Assembly (NCBI GenBank): GCA_039707655.1
Contig: CM077675.1
Span: 417,383,162-417,447,161, forward strand
Origin: Elymus sibiricus
Taxonomy: Eukaryota > Streptophyta > Magnoliopsida > Poales > Poaceae
Direction of reading: 5' to 3'
Length of the DNA: 64,000 nt
Part shown: one piece after another, positions 33,867-45,206 of the stretch
Layout of the letters: each line of letters starts with the position of its first letter
Numbering within the stretch: position 1 is the stretch's first letter
Translations under genes and position numbers: made by a program
The notes under the pieces: model-generated
The model's database searches: none
The model's input: only the letters and a program-made list of their open reading frames with translations
What the model was told of the DNA's origin: nothing

Positions 33867-35342
33867 CTAGGCGTCCGCTTGAGCGGTGGGCCAGAAGAAA
33901 CCGGCTCGGAAGGCCTTGCTTACTAAGGCCCTTGCTGCGGCATGGTGGCCGCCCATTCCTGCATGGACTTTGGCCAAAAGCTGCCTTCCTTCTTCCTCAG
34001 ATATGCACCGCTGGAGTATTCCGGCGGTGCTTTTCTTGTACAACTCACCCTTGTGGACTTTATAAGCCTTGGATCGCCGAACTATGCGTCTCGCCTTTGT
34101 CTGATCGTCGGGGAGTTCTTGGCGAATAAGGTAAGCGAGGAAGGGCTCGGTCCATGGTGCGATTACTGCCATGACTTCGTGAGCCGAAGGCGTTTCGTCC
34201 ATTATGGAGCCGCCGATTATTTGGTCATCTGGTTCATTTATAGGGGGAACAACCTCTTTCGCACTGATGGATCCGGCGCCCTTATTGTCGTCCTGCCAAA
34301 CCACTGACGGCTTGAAGAACCATTCAAGGAAGGTGTTTTTTGGGACAGGGTCGCGTTTGGCCCCCATGCGGGCCAATATGTCAGCGGCTTGGTTGTTGTC
34401 TCTAGCGACATGGTGGAATTCCAGCCCCTCGAACCGTGCGGATATTTTAAGGACGACGTTTCTATATGCCGCCATCTTCGGGTTTTTGGCATCGAATTCA
34501 CCGTTGATTTGAGAGATGGCCAGGTTGGAGTCTCCCCGCACCTCCAGCCATTGTATGCCCATTGATGCTGCCATCCGAAGACCATGCAAAAGCGCTTCGT
34601 ATTCGGCTGCGTTGTTGGAATCGGCATACATGATTTGCAACATGTATCGGACGTTGTCACCTATGGGAGATGTGAGTATAACTCCAGCCACCAGTCCGGT
34701 CAATGTTTTGGATCCGTCGAAGTACATCGTCCAATGGGAATATGTACTATATTCCCTGGGGAGCTCGGCCTTTGTCCATTCGGCGAGGAAATCTGCCAAC
34801 ACCTGAGATTTAATAGCTCGTCGTGGTTTATAGGCGATTTCGAAAGGAAGGAGTTCAATGGCCCATTTGGCTATGCGGCCGGTGGCGTCCTTGTTATTGA
34901 TTATATCGTTCAAGGGCACTTCGAATGCCACCGTGACTGAACTCTCTTGAAAGTAGTGTCTGAGCTTCCGTGATGCCATAAACACTGTGTAAGCTATCTT
35001 CTGGTAATGTGGGTATCTGGACTTGCATTGCGTTAGCACTTCTGACACATAGTAGACCGGCTTCTGTATCCGGAATTTGTGACCCTCCTCTTCTCGTTCG
35101 ACGACGAGCACTGCGCTAACCACTTGATTAGTGGCCGATATGTACAATAACATTGGTTCACCGGCGCCTGGTGCTGTGAGTATGGGGTTGCTTGCCAGGA
35201 GTGTTTTGATCTCCTCTAACGCAACCGCTGCTTCATCGGTCCACTCGAAATTGTTGGTCCGTTTCAGCAACCTGTAGAGCGGTAACGCCTTTTCACCGAG
35301 GCGGGATATAAAGCGACTTAATGCCGCCATGCAGCCTGCCAA
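33867..35342 (-). CDS. pol: Gypsy C RNase H, second RNase H and integrase start
   Basis: This 491-residue open segment of pol first has the RT-linked RNase H (LLYISATNQVVSAVLV, KPVYYVSEVLTQCKSRYPHY), then a tether. A second, archaeal-type RNase H follows (MYFDGSKTLTGLVAG, NNAAEYEALLHGL, LEVRGDSNLAISQ, NNQAADILARMG) with the D-E-D-D residues present. Next comes the integrase N-terminal HH half. The two RNase H domains in tandem define the Tat clade. A one-base deletion near 35390 separates it from RT. Confidence 0.88.
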   Translation of the reverse strand: MAGCMAALSRFISRLGEKALPLYRLLKRTNNFEWTDEAAVALEEIKTLLASNPILTAPGAGEPMLLYISATNQVVSAVLVVEREEEGHKFRIQKPVYYVSEVLTQCKSRYPHYQKIAYTVFMASRKLRHYFQESSVTVAFEVPLNDIINNKDATGRIAKWAIELLPFEIAYKPRRAIKSQVLADFLAEWTKAELPREYSTYSHWTMYFDGSKTLTGLVAGVILTSPIGDNVRYMLQIMYADSNNAAEYEALLHGLRMAASMGIQWLEVRGDSNLAISQINGEFDAKNPKMAAYRNVVLKISARFEGLEFHHVARDNNQAADILARMGAKRDPVPKNTFLEWFFKPSVVWQDDNKGAGSISAKEVVPPINEPDDQIIGGSIMDETPSAHEVMAVIAPWTEPFLAYLIRQELPDDQTKARRIVRRSKAYKVHKGELYKKSTAGILQRCISEEEGRQLLAKVHAGMGGHHAAARALVSKAFRAGFFWPTAQADA

Positions 35343-35413
35343 CTTTTGGACATGCTTTAGCTCTGTAGGAATCGCAAGTTCCGATAGGGCGCGGATCTTA
35401 GCCGGATTGGCTT

Positions 35414-36139
35414 CTATTCCTCTATGGAAACAATGAATCCGAGTAGTTTACCGGCGGGAACTCCGAAGACGCATTTCTCCGGATTGAGTCGTATATCATA
35501 CTCACGTAGGCTAGCAAAGGTTTGTCTTAGGTCGTCAATCAACTGGCTGACGTGTTTGGTTTTAATGACCACGTCGTCCACGTATGCCTCGACTGTTTTG
35601 CCTACCTGTTTCTCAAGGCATGTTTGAATCATGCGCTGGTATGTAGCCCCTGCGTTTTTTAGCCCGAAAGGCATTGTGTTAAAGTAGAATGGGACGTAGG
35701 GGGTGATGAATGCGGTTGCAGCTTGATTAGATTCCTTCATTTTGATCTGATGGTATCCGGAATAAGCGTCTAGGAAGCACAAAGAGTCATGTCCGGCTGT
35801 GGCGTCGATAATCTGGTCTATGCGTGGTAAGGGGAAAGGGTCCTTAGGGCAGGCCTTGTTAAGGTCTTTAAAGTCAACCCACATCCGCCAGGATTTATCC
35901 TTCTTTGGTACCATCACCAGGTTTGCCAACCATTCGGTGTGCTTGATTTCCCGTATGAATCCGGCCTCTAGCAATTTGGCTAGTTCTTCGCCCATAGCTT
36001 GTTGTTTGGGCTCGGAAAAGCGGCGTAGAGTCTGTTTGACGGGTTTGAAGCCTGTGATTATGTTCAGACTATGTTCTGCTAGCCGCCGTGGGATTCCTGG
36101 CATATCAGAAGGATGCCAGGCGAAGATGTCCCAATTTTC
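35414..36139 (-). pseudogene. pol: Gypsy C reverse transcriptase
   Basis: An open stretch of 229 codons (36103-35414) follows a TGA near 36140 (CGA type). Visible RT motifs are WRMWVDFKDLNKACPKD, DAYSGYHQIKM, FNTMPFGLKNAGATYQRM and the catalytic YVDD (EAYVDDVVIKTK). LNPEKCVFGV and LLGFIVS close the palm/thumb. A one-base deletion just after LGFIVS shifts the frame. Confidence 0.88.
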
Positions 36140-37102
36140 TCATAAGAATGCTCGCAGCGCCTCATCCACAGTGGGGTCCAGCTGAGCTCCGATGGACGCT
36201 GTTTTATTGGGGTCCATCTGGTGCACCTGAAATTTAACAATTTCTTCTGCAGGTTTGAAGGACGTCGGTTTGGGCCTTTTACTAAGGATCACATCATCCT
36301 TGTCCACTGTTGACCGGAGTGCGGTCAATTCCTCTGCAGCGAAGGTCTCTGCTAGTGCCTCGAGGGCGAGCGTTGCTGTTTTGTTCTCAGCTCGAAGGGC
36401 TATGTTTGGGTCACTAGTGATTGTGATTACCCCGTTTGGGCCTGGCATCTTGAGCTTCATATACCCATAATGTGGTATAGCCTGGAATTTTGTGAAGGTG
36501 TCATGCCCCAACAGGGCGTGCTAGCCACTGGGGAAGGGCACGATATGGAAGAGACGTTCTTCGGATCGGTAGTTTTCGGGCGTGCCGAACACCATGTCCA
36601 GGGTGATGCGTCCGGAACAACGCGCCTCTTTCGCAGGGATGATCCCCCGGAAGGATGTGTTGCTATGTTCGATGCGAGATCGGTCGAACTGCATTTTTTC
36701 CAGGGTGTCCTCGTAGATGAGGTTTAAACCGCTGCCGCCGTCCATTAGCACCTTTTGTAACCTAAAACCATCGACGATGGGGTTTAGGACCAGAGCGGCC
36801 GGTGCTCGGCCGGGGCGGGTGGTTCATTGGTCAGTTTCCCCGAAGGAGATGGGTATGTTTGCCCATGAACTTGTTGCCGCCACATGGTAGACCTGTTCGA
36901 GTTCTCTAAGAGCTCTTTTCCTCCTGTTCCTGGAGGGAAACGTTTCGTAGATCGTCAGGACTTCAGCGTTGTAATCTTGTGGCGTTCTTGAACATCTATT
37001 CGGAGGATGGCCTCTTCGCTTTTTGCGACCTGCCGAACGACCTAGCAAGCTCTGAGGCTGTGAGTCGGGCTTGTGTTCAACGAGACAAAATGTATGGGGC
37101 AT
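36140..37102 (-). pseudogene. pol: Gypsy C protease and linker
   Basis: In one phase on minus and interrupted by stops (near 36824, 36521 and 36140). It encodes the end of gag, then VLMDGGSGLNLIYEDTL, the Asp-Gly-Gly-Ser protease active-site motif used by Tat/Athila elements. A linker follows with GRITLDMVFGTPENYR and MKLKMPGPNGVITI. The protease would cut the gag-pol polyprotein. Confidence 0.75.
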
Positions 37103-38382
37103 GGCTCGTCCAGTAGTCCATCGAGGACAGTTCTGACTCCTGTGGGGGGTCTATTTCTTTTTTCGGCGGGTTCATGTCCGGCCAGCCACTTCGGAGGTAT
37201 CCGCTTTTTCCGATCTCCTCTAGGGTGTTCGGCAAAGGCTGGTTCCAAAAGTAATCGTTCGGCTTGCCAGGTGCTCTCCATGGCGCAGTATTTTTGTACC
37301 AAGTCCGATAGCTCGGTGAAGTTGTGAATGTGTCGACGGGCTAGAGCATTGAGGATTCCTTCATCATGACAATTGCGACTGAAGGTTGCCATTATCTCCT
37401 GGTCACTAGAGCCCGGTACTTTATCTCTAAACAGGAGGAGTCTAGCCCAAAAATGATGAACCGACTCCCCTGGCAGTTGTTTAACATCCCGTAAGTCCGA
37501 AGACTTGGACTCTCCTGCGATATGTGAATGCTCGACTTGGGTGGTGGGCGGGAAATTTTTTGGTTCCGCGCCGCGATGTGAGTCCGGGATCACGGGGTTC
37601 GGCGCAGGGGAGTTGGAGTCCGTATTGATTATAGGGCCCTTCTGCGCGGGGTCCGAGTTGCGCGCTAGACCGGGGACCGATCCCGAACTATTTCCGGAAC
37701 GAACTCCGGAGTCCGGGTTACACGAGAGATCCTGATGATCAGAAACCGGGATAAAAACCGTCCTTAGTTCCGGTTGTGAGGAGGAAGAACCTCCAGTCGG
37801 ACACTCGACGGTGGCGACTAAGTGAGTGACCGAGGGGGTGTGAATCTCCCTATCGTCGGGTTTAAGCCTGATCCGGTCATAGACCGGGGTCTGGTCGTCG
37901 AACATGCCCATGGTATGAATCCGATCAAGTATCTCGTTAAGGGACGAGACGTCGGTGGGGTATGTGTCGCCGAAGCGCACGGGATCGATCCGACGTGCCG
38001 TGGTTCCAGGGTCGCTCGATGGCGAACCCAGGTTATGTTTGGCCGTGGCGGATCCGGGCACATCGACTGGGTTGGGCGTTCCAGATAGCCCGAGGGTAGA
38101 GGCCATCTCAGAGGTGGGGCCCGATGCTCCCTGTGTCGAGGCGTCGGGATCTACGGGGTCCTCCATGAGAGCTGAGGGCTTCATCAAAACAAGTTCTCCC
38201 CATGAGTCAGCGACGAACTCTAGGTTTCCGAATCTGATTTCTTGATCGGGGAAGAAACTTCCGATCTAGCCAAGATGGTCAGCCGGATCGGCACGCGACA
38301 GGATGTTGCCGCCTGCGGAGATCTGGACATGGATGGAGACATCCTTGCTGCAGATTTCACTGTTTATGAAAAGGCGAGCCAT
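37042..38382 (-). pseudogene. gag: Gypsy C gag
   Basis: The probable start is ATG 38380-38382, only 45 bp inside the 5' LTR, with leader TTGGTGCTTTCATTGAG...AATGGCTCGC. The first 38 codons run into a TAG at 38266-38268 (expected Trp). The frame then continues to 37042. The retrotrans_gag-type core is QLPGESVHHFWARLLLFRDK ... NFTELSDLVQKYCAMES at about 37250-37480. A frameshift near 37075 moves into the protease frame. Confidence 0.8.
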
Positions 38383-38410
38383 TGATCCCTTCGGTGATCA
38401 CAGCGGAACT

Positions 38411-38427
38411 CTCAATGAAAGCACCAA
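38411..38427 (-). other. Primer binding site of Gypsy C
   Basis: On minus this reads TTGGTGCTTTCATTGAG directly after the 5' LTR. I did not assign the tRNA. Confidence 0.65.
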
Positions 38428-38897
38428 TGTCGGTGTCAAAACCGGCGGATCTCGGGTAGGGGGTCCCGAGCTGTGAGTCTAGGATCGATGGTAACAGGGG
38501 ACGGATGAGAGAGCGTTTACCCAGGTTCGGGCCCTCCTATGGAGGTAAAACCCTACGTCCTGCTTGATTATATTGAGGTGTAAGAAGGTTACAGAGTTGA
38601 TCTACCACGAGATCGAATAGCTAAAACCCTAGATGAGTTTCTCTGTCTTACAATCTAAAACCCTCTGGCTTATATAGACGCCAGGGATCCCTAGGGTTAC
38701 ACATGGTCGGTTGCCCATCGAAGGAAAAAACATGCCTATTCTACTATGTTAAACTTGAAAGACACGCCACGGCTCCTGAGGTCTCCTCCCTAGCGACGGG
38801 GCCTTCGATCAGTCCAATCTTCAGCGAACGGCCCATGAGTCCGGCCTATAAGAAGTAGGCCGACAGTCCGAGGACCCCTTAATCCCGGACTCCCTCA
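38428..38897 (-). repeat. 5' LTR of Gypsy C
   Basis: This LTR is 470 bp and flanked by TSD CCTGT. TATATAAGCC on minus (complement at about 38667-38676) is the promoter TATA box. Confidence 0.9.
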
Positions 38898-38967
38898 CCT
38901 GTGAATGTTAAATAATCAGGATGAGTGGGGGCATGAACTGAACTTAAGGGATGAACTTATCACTAAC

Positions 38968-39141
38968 CTCTAAGGGGCAACCGAGAAACCGTCTGCCAAT
39001 GTCGAATCCCTCCGTGCATACACGTCGAGCGGGAGTGTGTCCGTGCACACAACACAGCTTTTGGTACTTCTCGGTGGCGCAAAACTTGGAATCGAACTCA
39101 TGTTGCGGGAGTCTGCTGGAGTCGAACTCTGGATCCGGCAT
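38968..39141 (-). CDS. GRF zinc-finger gene, exon 1
   Basis: The 58 codons from ATG 39139-39141 to a GTTAGT donor (38967-38966, phase 0) encode CCVHGHTPARRVCT and GRRFLGCPLE. These are the Cys/His ligands and the GRRF-x2-CP signature of GRF-type zinc fingers. Joined to exon 2, the protein is 148 residues. The ancestral intron was about 69 bp; Gypsy C (10.5 kb) now lies in it, duplicating the acceptor bases (TSD ACAGG on minus). The acceptor next to exon 2 is preserved, so splicing over the enlarged intron is conceivable but unproven. Confidence 0.75.
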
Positions 39142-40175
39142 TTGATCGATTTCCTATGTGTATGTCATACTAAAAAGATGAGGAATGATTGGGACCTGAC
39201 AAGACGATTTGGATCCGTGACCTTAGGCAAGTGCTCGGCGGTGACCGTCGTCGTGGTTGCGCCGCCAATGGCGCTGCCAAGAGCGACTGTACGAACTGGT
39301 GCAGCCGCACTGAAACCATCAGCACCACTCGTCTGCATTTCCCCAATGTCAGCGCCATGCTAGGGAATTTGGGCACTAGGGATTTGGAAGCTATTTTGGG
39401 ATTTGGGGAAGACGGGGAAACTATGGGGATCTGATGATAACGGTAGGGTGAACTATTTATCACATTTTGTTGTATACGGCACACTGTTTCCCAAATCAAA
39501 TCGTGTGAGATGGAACATGCGTGATACACGGTTTCCGTAACATGACCGTTTGTGATGTGCTACCTGGTACATATGTGTGCGGTAAATAGCCGCTCTCCGG
39601 AAACCCCAAAAAACGTTATGCTGATAGAGATGTCGGCAGCGACCGAGGCAGCGGCTGACGGATAGGAGGTAAATCCGGTGTCGGCGTTATAGGGAGTCCA
39701 TCCTTGGTCGGTCAGCAGTGGCGGCGTTACAAGAGGTCAATGCTCGGTCGGCAGTGGCGGCATGACAGGAGGTCAATCCTCGGTCGGCGGTGGGAGATAT
39801 AGGAGGAGCTCAATCCTCATGGTCAGCGCCGGCGTGACTAGAGCACGTCCCTCGCGGTCGTAGGCGGGATAGTGGAGCCCGGACTACAGGCAAGTGCCCC
39901 TCTAAGCTCTGCTCCTCGACCCTGCTGTCTCGCCGTGTCGATGCTAATTAATTAAGGTATTCTTTTCCTTGAGTGGACTCATTCAGGTATTAAATTCATA
40001 TAATGGCACTACTGACGATGCATGTAAATTGACTGGTTGATTAGCGTGATTGCACGGATGGGTAATATTATGCAGCGCCCTCCATAAATTTTGAAAATAA
40101 AATCTTGTGATTTATTCACCCATCTTTGTGCATCCATTAAGGATGCAATGTGTGCAGATGGAACGATCTGAATGA
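39142..40175. promoter_or_regulatory. CACTA region between the divergent zinc-finger and transposase genes
   Basis: The two genes diverge from here, so it should hold both promoters. 39460-39600 has subterminal-type words (GATACACGGTTTCCG, GGCACACTGTTTCCC). 39630-39850 has about four imperfect 40-bp repeats with GTCAATCCTCGGTCGGC and AGTGGCGGC. TGTGTGCAG|ATGG just before 40160 looks like a splice acceptor ahead of the transposase's usual first codons. Confidence 0.45.
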
Positions 40176-43100
40176 ATGGGGGATCGGACAAACTCAAGGT
40201 ATAGGGATGGCGTGAAGGAGTTCATGGCTTTGGTTGAACGGACAAAGAGAATTTGCAAAGAATATTACGTCCTCTGTCCATGCAAGGATTGTAGCAATAC
40301 GGTGTCAATTCCAATTTATGAGGTCGAGTTACACTTATACAAAGGGGGATTCATGGGTGGATACACAAGATGGACTAAACATGGTGAAGAGCCGGTTATG
40401 GATGAAGGTAATAACCTGCCTGTCGACGAGGTGCCAAACCCCAATCAAAGTCGCATGGGTGATGAATTTAACATCGGGGCTCAGACGTCAAGCTACAGAC
40501 AGAAGACTGGCATGCCAAAAAACCCAAAGAAAAACCAAGAGTGTGAAGCAGACAACACCGACCTTGATGATATGCCAGATTTTGCTGCTATGAGTGCAGA
40601 TTTCCAGGGCCCAGATAAAGATATAGCCGGGTACAAGGAGCTGCCAAGAATTGATGCGGCCTCCAAGAAAGATTTGTATCCAGGTTGCAAAAAGAAATAT
40701 TTCAAGTTGAGTGTCACACTGACGCTTCTCAGATTTAAAGCAGAAAGCAGTCCATCAAACAAGGCCTTCACACAGTTGTTGAGTCTTTTCAAAGACATTC
40801 TTCCAGAAGATAATGTGCTAACCAAAAGCACGAACGAAGCGAAGAAAATTGTTTGTCCATTGGAACTTGAAGTCCAGAAGATACACACTTGTGTGAATGA
40901 TTGTATGTTGTACCGCGGTGATTACAAAGATTTGCGTTCATGTCGCATATGCAAGCACGCACGATACAAGCACAGGGGAGCACATGACAAGTACCAAATG
41001 GATGAAGAGATCGAGACAGGGATCCTGTTCAAGGTTGTTTGGTACTTGCCTATAATTCCAAGGTTGAAGCATTTGTTTGCAAACCCTAGAGAGGCAAAGA
41101 GGTTGCGGTGGCATCATGATGAGCGAACTGTGGATAAGTATATGAGGCACCCGAAAGATGGGGCTCGGTGGGAACAAATCGCTGACAGGTTTAAAGATTT
41201 TGCAAAGGATCCAAGAAATATATGGCTAGGGGAGTGTACTGATGGATTTAATCCATTTGGCGATATGAACACCAAACACAGCACTTGGCCGGTGCTTCTG
41301 TGCATATATAACCTTCCTCGGTTGTGTATGAAGAAAAAATATATCATGATGTCGATGATTATCCAAGGCCCGAAGCAACCTGGAAATGATATCGACATTT
41401 ACTTTCAGCTACTGGTAGAAGAACTACAGACATTGTGGAGGTCTGGTGTGAGCTGTTATGATGCCAACGCAAAGGAGTTTTTCCGGCTACATGCGTTGGT
41501 GCTGCACACCATTCAAGATATGCCGGCATTAGGCAACAGTTCGGGGCAGAAAACAAAGGGACCAGTAGGATGTGTTACATGCATGGATAGGACAGAGAGT
41601 ATATTTCTTTCCAACTCGCGCAAAACCGTGTATTTGCATCATCGTAGGTTCTTAAGGAGAAATCACCCTTACCGAAAAATGACCTCTGAATTTGATGGTA
41701 CGGTAGAGAAAGGAACGGGCCCAAGACCCTATGATGGGAAAGAAGTCCACAACATGGTTAAAGAAATTAATGTTGTGCTTGGCAAGGGATCCAGTTCGAC
41801 GTCAAAAATAACACCCAGGGACCAAGTGTTTAAGAAGAAACCAGTGTTCTGGGAATTACCTTACTGGGAGTTCCTAAGTGTACGTCATGGCATTAATGTC
41901 ATGCACGTAGAGAAGAATGTCTGTGAAAGCATCCTTGGTACTCTGCTCAAGATTAAAGGCAAAAGAAAGGATGGTGACGCTGCATGACTCGATATGCTTG
42001 GTGATCAATCACAACGCATGAATGGAGCAGAAGATGATGACAAATTACTCCACCAACACCAGAGTTACAATTTCACTGCAGCAGAAGTAAAAGAGTTCTT
42101 CGCATTTTTGTTGTCAATTAAGACACCCTCTTCCTACTCCGCAAACATCAGAAGTCTCATGGATGACAACTTGGGTAAAAAGAAGTTGTCTCACATGAAG
42201 TCACATGATTGCCACGTAATATTGACACAAATCCTCTCGGTGGCCATAAGGAATATGATGGACACAGACATAAGAAACACATTGATTGATCTCTGTGATT
42301 TCTTCAACAAACTATGGTAGAAGGTGGTAGATGTTGAAGAGCTGGATAATATGCAAGCTGGTATTGCAAGGATATTGTCAAACTTAGAGATGTTCTTCCC
42401 ACCGTCATTCTTTGATGTCATGGTCCATCTCACTGTGCACCTTTTGGACGAGATAAAGTATTGTGGTCCTGTGTTTCTTCGCAACATGCATCCCTTCGAG
42501 CGGTACATGGGAATATTGAAGCGCTATTTGTCGAAACTGATATCATCCAGAGGCAAGCATCCTACAAGGTTATACCGCGGAGGAGGTAGTTGAGTTTTGC
42601 ACCGAATACATGAAACTTTGACCTATAGGTGTGCCCCTCTCTCGCCATGAGGGAAGGCTGACTGGTAAGCCGGTCCTTGCTGGCTCGTAGTTTCATGCAT
42701 CTAGAGATATGGCCGATCAAGCCCATTTGACGGTACTGCTTAACAGCCCGATACTCGACGCTCATGCTGCAGAACACATGGAGGAGATACGACGAAGCGA
42801 CTTACCCAATGTGCTGTCACCAGCTGTCGAGACAAATGCACACAATAGGGACTATATAAGATGGCTGAAGGATTGTTTGACAAACGGACCCCAAGAAGAC
42901 CTTGCAACGTGGTTGGCACAAAAGCCATCAATGACGATTATGAAGTACCAAGCGTACGACATAAATGGCAACACGTTCTACACTGAGGAACGTGATGCTA
43001 AGACCTCGTATCAGAACAGCTCTGTTCGAATAGAATGCCTAACTGTAGAGGAAGATGATAAATAGGTGTACTATGGAACCATTGACGAGATTTGGGAGCA

Positions 43101-43776
43101 TGACTATGTGCAAATGAAGGTGGCATTATTCAAGTGCAGATGGGTCCCTCTTAGTAGCGTAAGGCTGGTTGTAATGGGGAGTATCATGTACTAGTATCAT
43201 GCATATGATACTAGTGCATGATACTACCTCCCTAATGCATAGTAACATATGTTAGTATCATAGGATAGTTCATTTATTGTCATGCATGACACATAGTAGC
43301 ACATCATTTAATATGATACGGTATCATGATATGATACTCAACCCTCTCTTCCTTCATTTAATTCTATGTCATCTCATCAAAATTGCCTAGTTGGCATGCA
43401 TGATACTACTTATGATACTCCCATTACGACCAACCTAAATGTTGATGCTTACAGCAGGAAGACATATGTTGACCGCAGAGTTAAGGCATATCACAAGGAC
43501 CCATTTATTCTTGCCAGCGATGCTACCCAGATTTTCTTTGTGCCAGACCTCTTGCATACGCACTGCCATGTAGTGATGTATGGGGAGAGGAGGGTACTAG
43601 GCATCGAGAATGTTGGTGATGAGGAGGAGTACAATCAATATGATGAGTTGCCACCCGAGGGGCCATGCGACTTAAAAGAGGAGAAGCGTAAAATCATCAG
43701 AAATCCTAAGTTCATTAGGGGTCAACCTAATGATCGCGATCACCCCATGTACATGAGAATTGATTCAAAACACTAG
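40176..43776 (+). pseudogene. CACTA transposase (TNP2/TNPD type)
   Basis: The open frame 40176-41987 (603 residues) has the transposase-associated N-terminal domain (TNSRYRDGVKEFMALV, CPCKDCSN). The Transposase_21 core follows: CMLYRGDYKDLRSCRICK, VVWYLPIIPRLKHLF, ECTDGFNPFGDMNTKHSTWPV, GNDIDIYFQLLVEELQTLW and HVEKNVCESILGTLLKIKG; the D, D, E residues probably lie in the last three. The same frame continues past a TGA (41985-41987) and TAG (about 42318) into the DUF4218 region (EMFFPPSFFDVMVHL, ERYMGILKRY). A frameshift lies near 42525, with more stops at about 42618 and 43063. The DUF4216 end (HDYVQMKVALFKCRWVPL ... KDPFILASDATQIFFV) is split by a MITE. The usual MERSW-type start lies just upstream, with a stop. 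Confidence 0.85.
43163..43435. mobile_element. Harbinger/Tourist-type MITE
   Basis: The 273-bp element has about 23-bp imperfect terminal inverted repeats (GGCTGGTTGTAATGGGGAGT and the inverse of ACTCCCATTACGACCAACC) and TSD TAA (43160-43162 and 43436-43438). Its interior is rich in TATCAT/ATGATA words. Excising it with one TAA rejoins the transposase frame (CCTCTTAGTAGC-GTAAATGTTGATGC). No coding capacity. Confidence 0.85.
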
Positions 43777-43989
43777 TCATTATGTCTACTGTACTGAATT
43801 GTTGCATGTACTGAATTGTGAGGGATGTGTACTGAGTTCGTTCTGTTATAAGTTTCGCATGTACTGTATTGCGAGGTATGCACGGCCTTATGTTGATCTA
43901 GTTTCGCATGTACTATATATAGCTAGAACGCTCAGTTCATCTCACTCCGGTATGTACGAACTGAACATGTGCAGTTTGCTTTACAAATC
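43777..43989. other. 3' region of the transposase
   Basis: Three copies of TGTACTGAATTGT-like words lie at 43790-43870. There are no genes. The repeat array begins right after. Confidence 0.4.
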
Positions 43990-44019
43990 GCACACGGTTT
44001 GTTCACTAGAACCGTGTGC
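43990..44019. repeat. Subterminal hairpin, unit 1 (one mismatch)
   Basis: GCACACGGTTT then GTTCACTA then GAACCGTGTGC: 11-bp arms with one mismatch and an 8-base loop. It is a candidate transposase-binding repeat. Confidence 0.6.
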
Positions 44020-45176
44020 TTTCTAAACTGCGGCCTATGAAACCTAATGCGCACAACGTGAGTCCTCCTTTCTGATTGGACAAAACCCAAACCACGCGGA
44101 TCGTGCGTCTGCATCGTAGGATTCACCCATATCGAACGGCGGTCCTCATACCTCTCATCAACACACGCTGTTGAAGTTGGGATTTGATTTATATGCAATA
44201 AATGCCCCGTAAATGATAAAAAATGCTGAAAAATATCGAACGAGCCCATAAATGCGCCAGAAAATCAAACCTGACGTATAATTATGAAGACACCGTCGAT
44301 TGGAGTTCGATTTGCCACTTCTCCCCTTGGAACTATGATCCTTCTACTCAGATGTATGGTTTCCAATTAGCGATCATTGTAGCTTGTGCCAAATTTAACC
44401 AAATTTTTTCCACGGTGTTTCGAGATGAAGCCACGATGACACACCGATTTTCGTGATTTTCTGAGTCCATCTGCATTTCCTGTAATTAAATTACTGACAT
44501 TTATTTAGGTGGACACATCTCCCGTCCGAAATGCTTGACAATTCTTCTCATTCGTTGCACAATGACGAAAATCACGCAAAGTGACACACAAATGATTTGT
44601 AAGAGACTCTTTGCCACCATCCACACGTAATTCATGTTGGGATATTTTATTTATAAGAACTAATTAACATGGTAACTACAAAATATGACTTAGATATAGC
44701 AAACGAGACATGTAATCCACCAGAAGATCAATATTCGGAGTACAATGATGTTTGCATACTATGGAAAAAACCAAGGTGAAAGGATGAGGTTGACACCGAT
44801 TGGAGTCCGAAATCAACTCTACTTTTCGTAAACCACGATCCTTTGTGTGAGTTGCATTCGTTTTCAAAGGGCAGGCCATCACAAGTTCCGCCAGACATTA
44901 CCAATTTTTCTCACGGGGTCTTCACACCATGCCACGTTGACACACCCATTTTTGTAATTTTTGTAATACATCTGCATTTCCTCCAATTAAATTATTAACA
45001 AGCCCCATGTTGGTGGAAAAATGTCGTCAAATTAGCAAACAAGTCATGAAAATGCGGCCGAAAATCAATACAGGGGCTAATAGTTGATTGTCTGCGGATG
45101 AAAATAATTCGAGGCGAAATGATGAAGTCCCAAATTCATTTGAAATGAAAATATGACTGTTCTGCGTGGACAAATA

Positions 45177-45206
45177 GCACAGGGTTCGTTCACTAGAACC
45201 ATGTGC
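45177..45206. repeat. Subterminal hairpin, unit 2 (degenerate)
   Basis: GCACAGGGTTC / GAACCATGTGC arms: the same position in the unit with two substitutions. Confidence 0.55.

Larger units (their letters stand above)
28394..38897 (-). mobile_element. Gypsy C: Tat-lineage LTR retrotransposon with antisense gene
   Basis: LTRs at 28394-28864 (471 bp) and 38428-38897 (470 bp), with TSD CCTGT at 28389-28393 and 38898-38902. The LTRs differ at about 17 positions (3.6%). On minus, TTGGTGCTTTCATTGAG follows the right LTR and CTGGGGGCTAC precedes the left one. Gag, protease, RT, RNase H, a second RNase H and integrase follow in order from 38382 to 32922. The opposite strand between pol and the 3' LTR holds a spliced gene (29210-32049). 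Dual RNase H plus an antisense ORF is diagnostic of the Tat/Retand/Ogre clade. In wheat this recalls Fatima or Danae, a name I cannot verify. Confidence 0.92.

Noticed and set aside
32922..36100. Plus-strand ORFs across the Gypsy C pol region (for example 33942-34307, 34584-34940, 35799-36185)
   Set aside because: These are shadows of RNase H, RT and integrase frames on minus, with no domain of their own.
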